From NCBI GenBank assembly GCA_030605675.1, contig JAUWHV010000037.1:1-6897 (forward strand): 6,897 bases of DNA, in the 5' to 3' direction. The notes below the pieces were generated by a model, which worked only from the letters and a program-made list of their open reading frames with translations, was not told the DNA's origin and did no database searches. This DNA is from Deltaproteobacteria bacterium (GTDB lineage Bacteria > Desulfobacterota > Dissulfuribacteria > Dissulfuribacterales > UBA3076). Positions 6,534 to 6,897 of the stretch are shown piece by piece. Made by a program: the position numbers and the translations under genes. How positions within the stretch are numbered: position 1 is the first letter of the stretch; each line of letters starts with the position of its first letter.

Positions 6534-6581
6534 GATTACGGAAATTGTGAAAAACCAGTCAGTTTTGTCCAATTCCCCTTG

Positions 6582-6897
6582 CTAAAACCTGTAATGCAGG
6601 CTCAATCCCACTGAATGGATACTGGATTCATAGTCCCCGTTGGCCCTCAGGCCCTCAGGCAGGTCAGGCATAATCTCGTTGTCTTTCTTGCGCTTATCTT
6701 CATCAATATAGTTATAAGCAATTCCCATGATAATCTTATCCCCTATTTGCCAGTCAAGCCCTGCAGTATAGATATGGCGATTCCCTTGAGGTAGTTGAGG
6801 GTCCAGAGTTGAACTTGGTACAGGCGACTCATCAAAGATATAGCCGGCCCTCAGTGTATGACTATCAGTAACTCGATATCTCAAACCAAACCTGTAG
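6582..6897 (-). CDS. FadL/OmpP1/TodX-family outer-membrane channel, C-terminal fragment
   Basis: The reverse frame ending with the TAG at 6582-6584 is open to the right edge, so this is the last 104 or so residues of a longer gene. FadL-family proteins usually exceed 400 residues, so most of the gene is outside. The fragment reads YRFGLRYRV, then SHTLRAGYIFDESPVPSS, then alternating strands (HIYTAGLDWQIG, IIMGIAYNYIDED, SIHSVGLSLHYRF). This matches the closing beta-strands of the family, including the typical LRAGY-SPVP hairpin. It ends in phenylalanine within an aromatic last strand, the signal recognised by the BAM outer-membrane assembly machinery. Family members let hydrophobic compounds such as long-chain fatty acids or aromatic hydrocarbons cross the outer membrane; the substrate here is unknown. 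It is convergent with the acyltransferase gene, with 95 bp between stops. Confidence 0.83.
   Translation of the reverse strand, partial: YRFGLRYRVTDSHTLRAGYIFDESPVPSSTLDPQLPQGNRHIYTAGLDWQIGDKIIMGIAYNYIDEDKRKKDNEIMPDLPEGLRANGDYESSIHSVGLSLHYRF

Noticed and set aside
6551..6566. Possible terminator hairpin aaaac/gtttt between the acyltransferase and FadL-type genes
   Set aside because: Only 5 bp, four of them A-T pairs, so too weak to call.

Overview
The window looks like a piece of an anaerobic Gram-negative chromosome, most likely a deltaproteobacterium (Desulfobacterota). This is inferred from a CooC-type nickel-insertion ATPase (carbon monoxide dehydrogenase / acetyl-CoA synthase maturation), a FadL/TodX-type outer-membrane channel, an LpxL-like lipid A acyltransferase, and a large soluble hybrid histidine kinase with an AHDFNN-type H-box. 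Base composition is moderate, with AT-rich intergenic DNA. No sequence search could be run.

Layout, left to right. (1) Minus strand, 1-731: the N-terminal two thirds of an enolase-superfamily enzyme of the muconate-lactonizing/dipeptide-epimerase/OSBS type, running off the left edge. (2) A short divergent intergenic region holding GTTGCGA-type tandem heptamers. (3) Plus strand, 879-1283: a small membrane-anchored ComEA-like helix-hairpin-helix protein. Its stop overlaps (4) a CooC-like ATPase, 1267-2055, which has no usable ATG or GTG start. (5) A 24-bp perfect hairpin built from GGCGCAAA octamers, lying between convergent genes. (6) Minus strand, 2234-4996: a 920-residue hybrid sensor kinase (V4R-like N-terminal region, coiled coil, GAF, PAS, HisKA, HATPase, REC). 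(7) A 503-bp AT-rich intergenic region with good sigma-54-like and sigma-70-like promoter candidates facing right. (8) Plus strand, 5500-6486: an LpxL/HtrB-family acyltransferase with a perfect Shine-Dalgarno. (9) A GTTCAGG-type heptamer tract. (10) Minus strand, 6582-6897: the C-terminal end of a FadL/OmpP1-family beta-barrel running off the right edge.

The genes do not form one pathway. The acyltransferase and the FadL-type porin both concern the outer membrane, but they are convergent. The HhH protein and CooC are overlapping and probably co-translated; no CODH/ACS structural gene lies in the window. The most distinctive non-coding feature is the presence of three unrelated short tandem-repeat families, each confined to a different intergenic gap. 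No clear new multi-gene system is visible. The points most worth pursuing are these repeats, the HhH-CooC overlap, the kinase's N-terminal sensor region and the sigma-54-like promoter.
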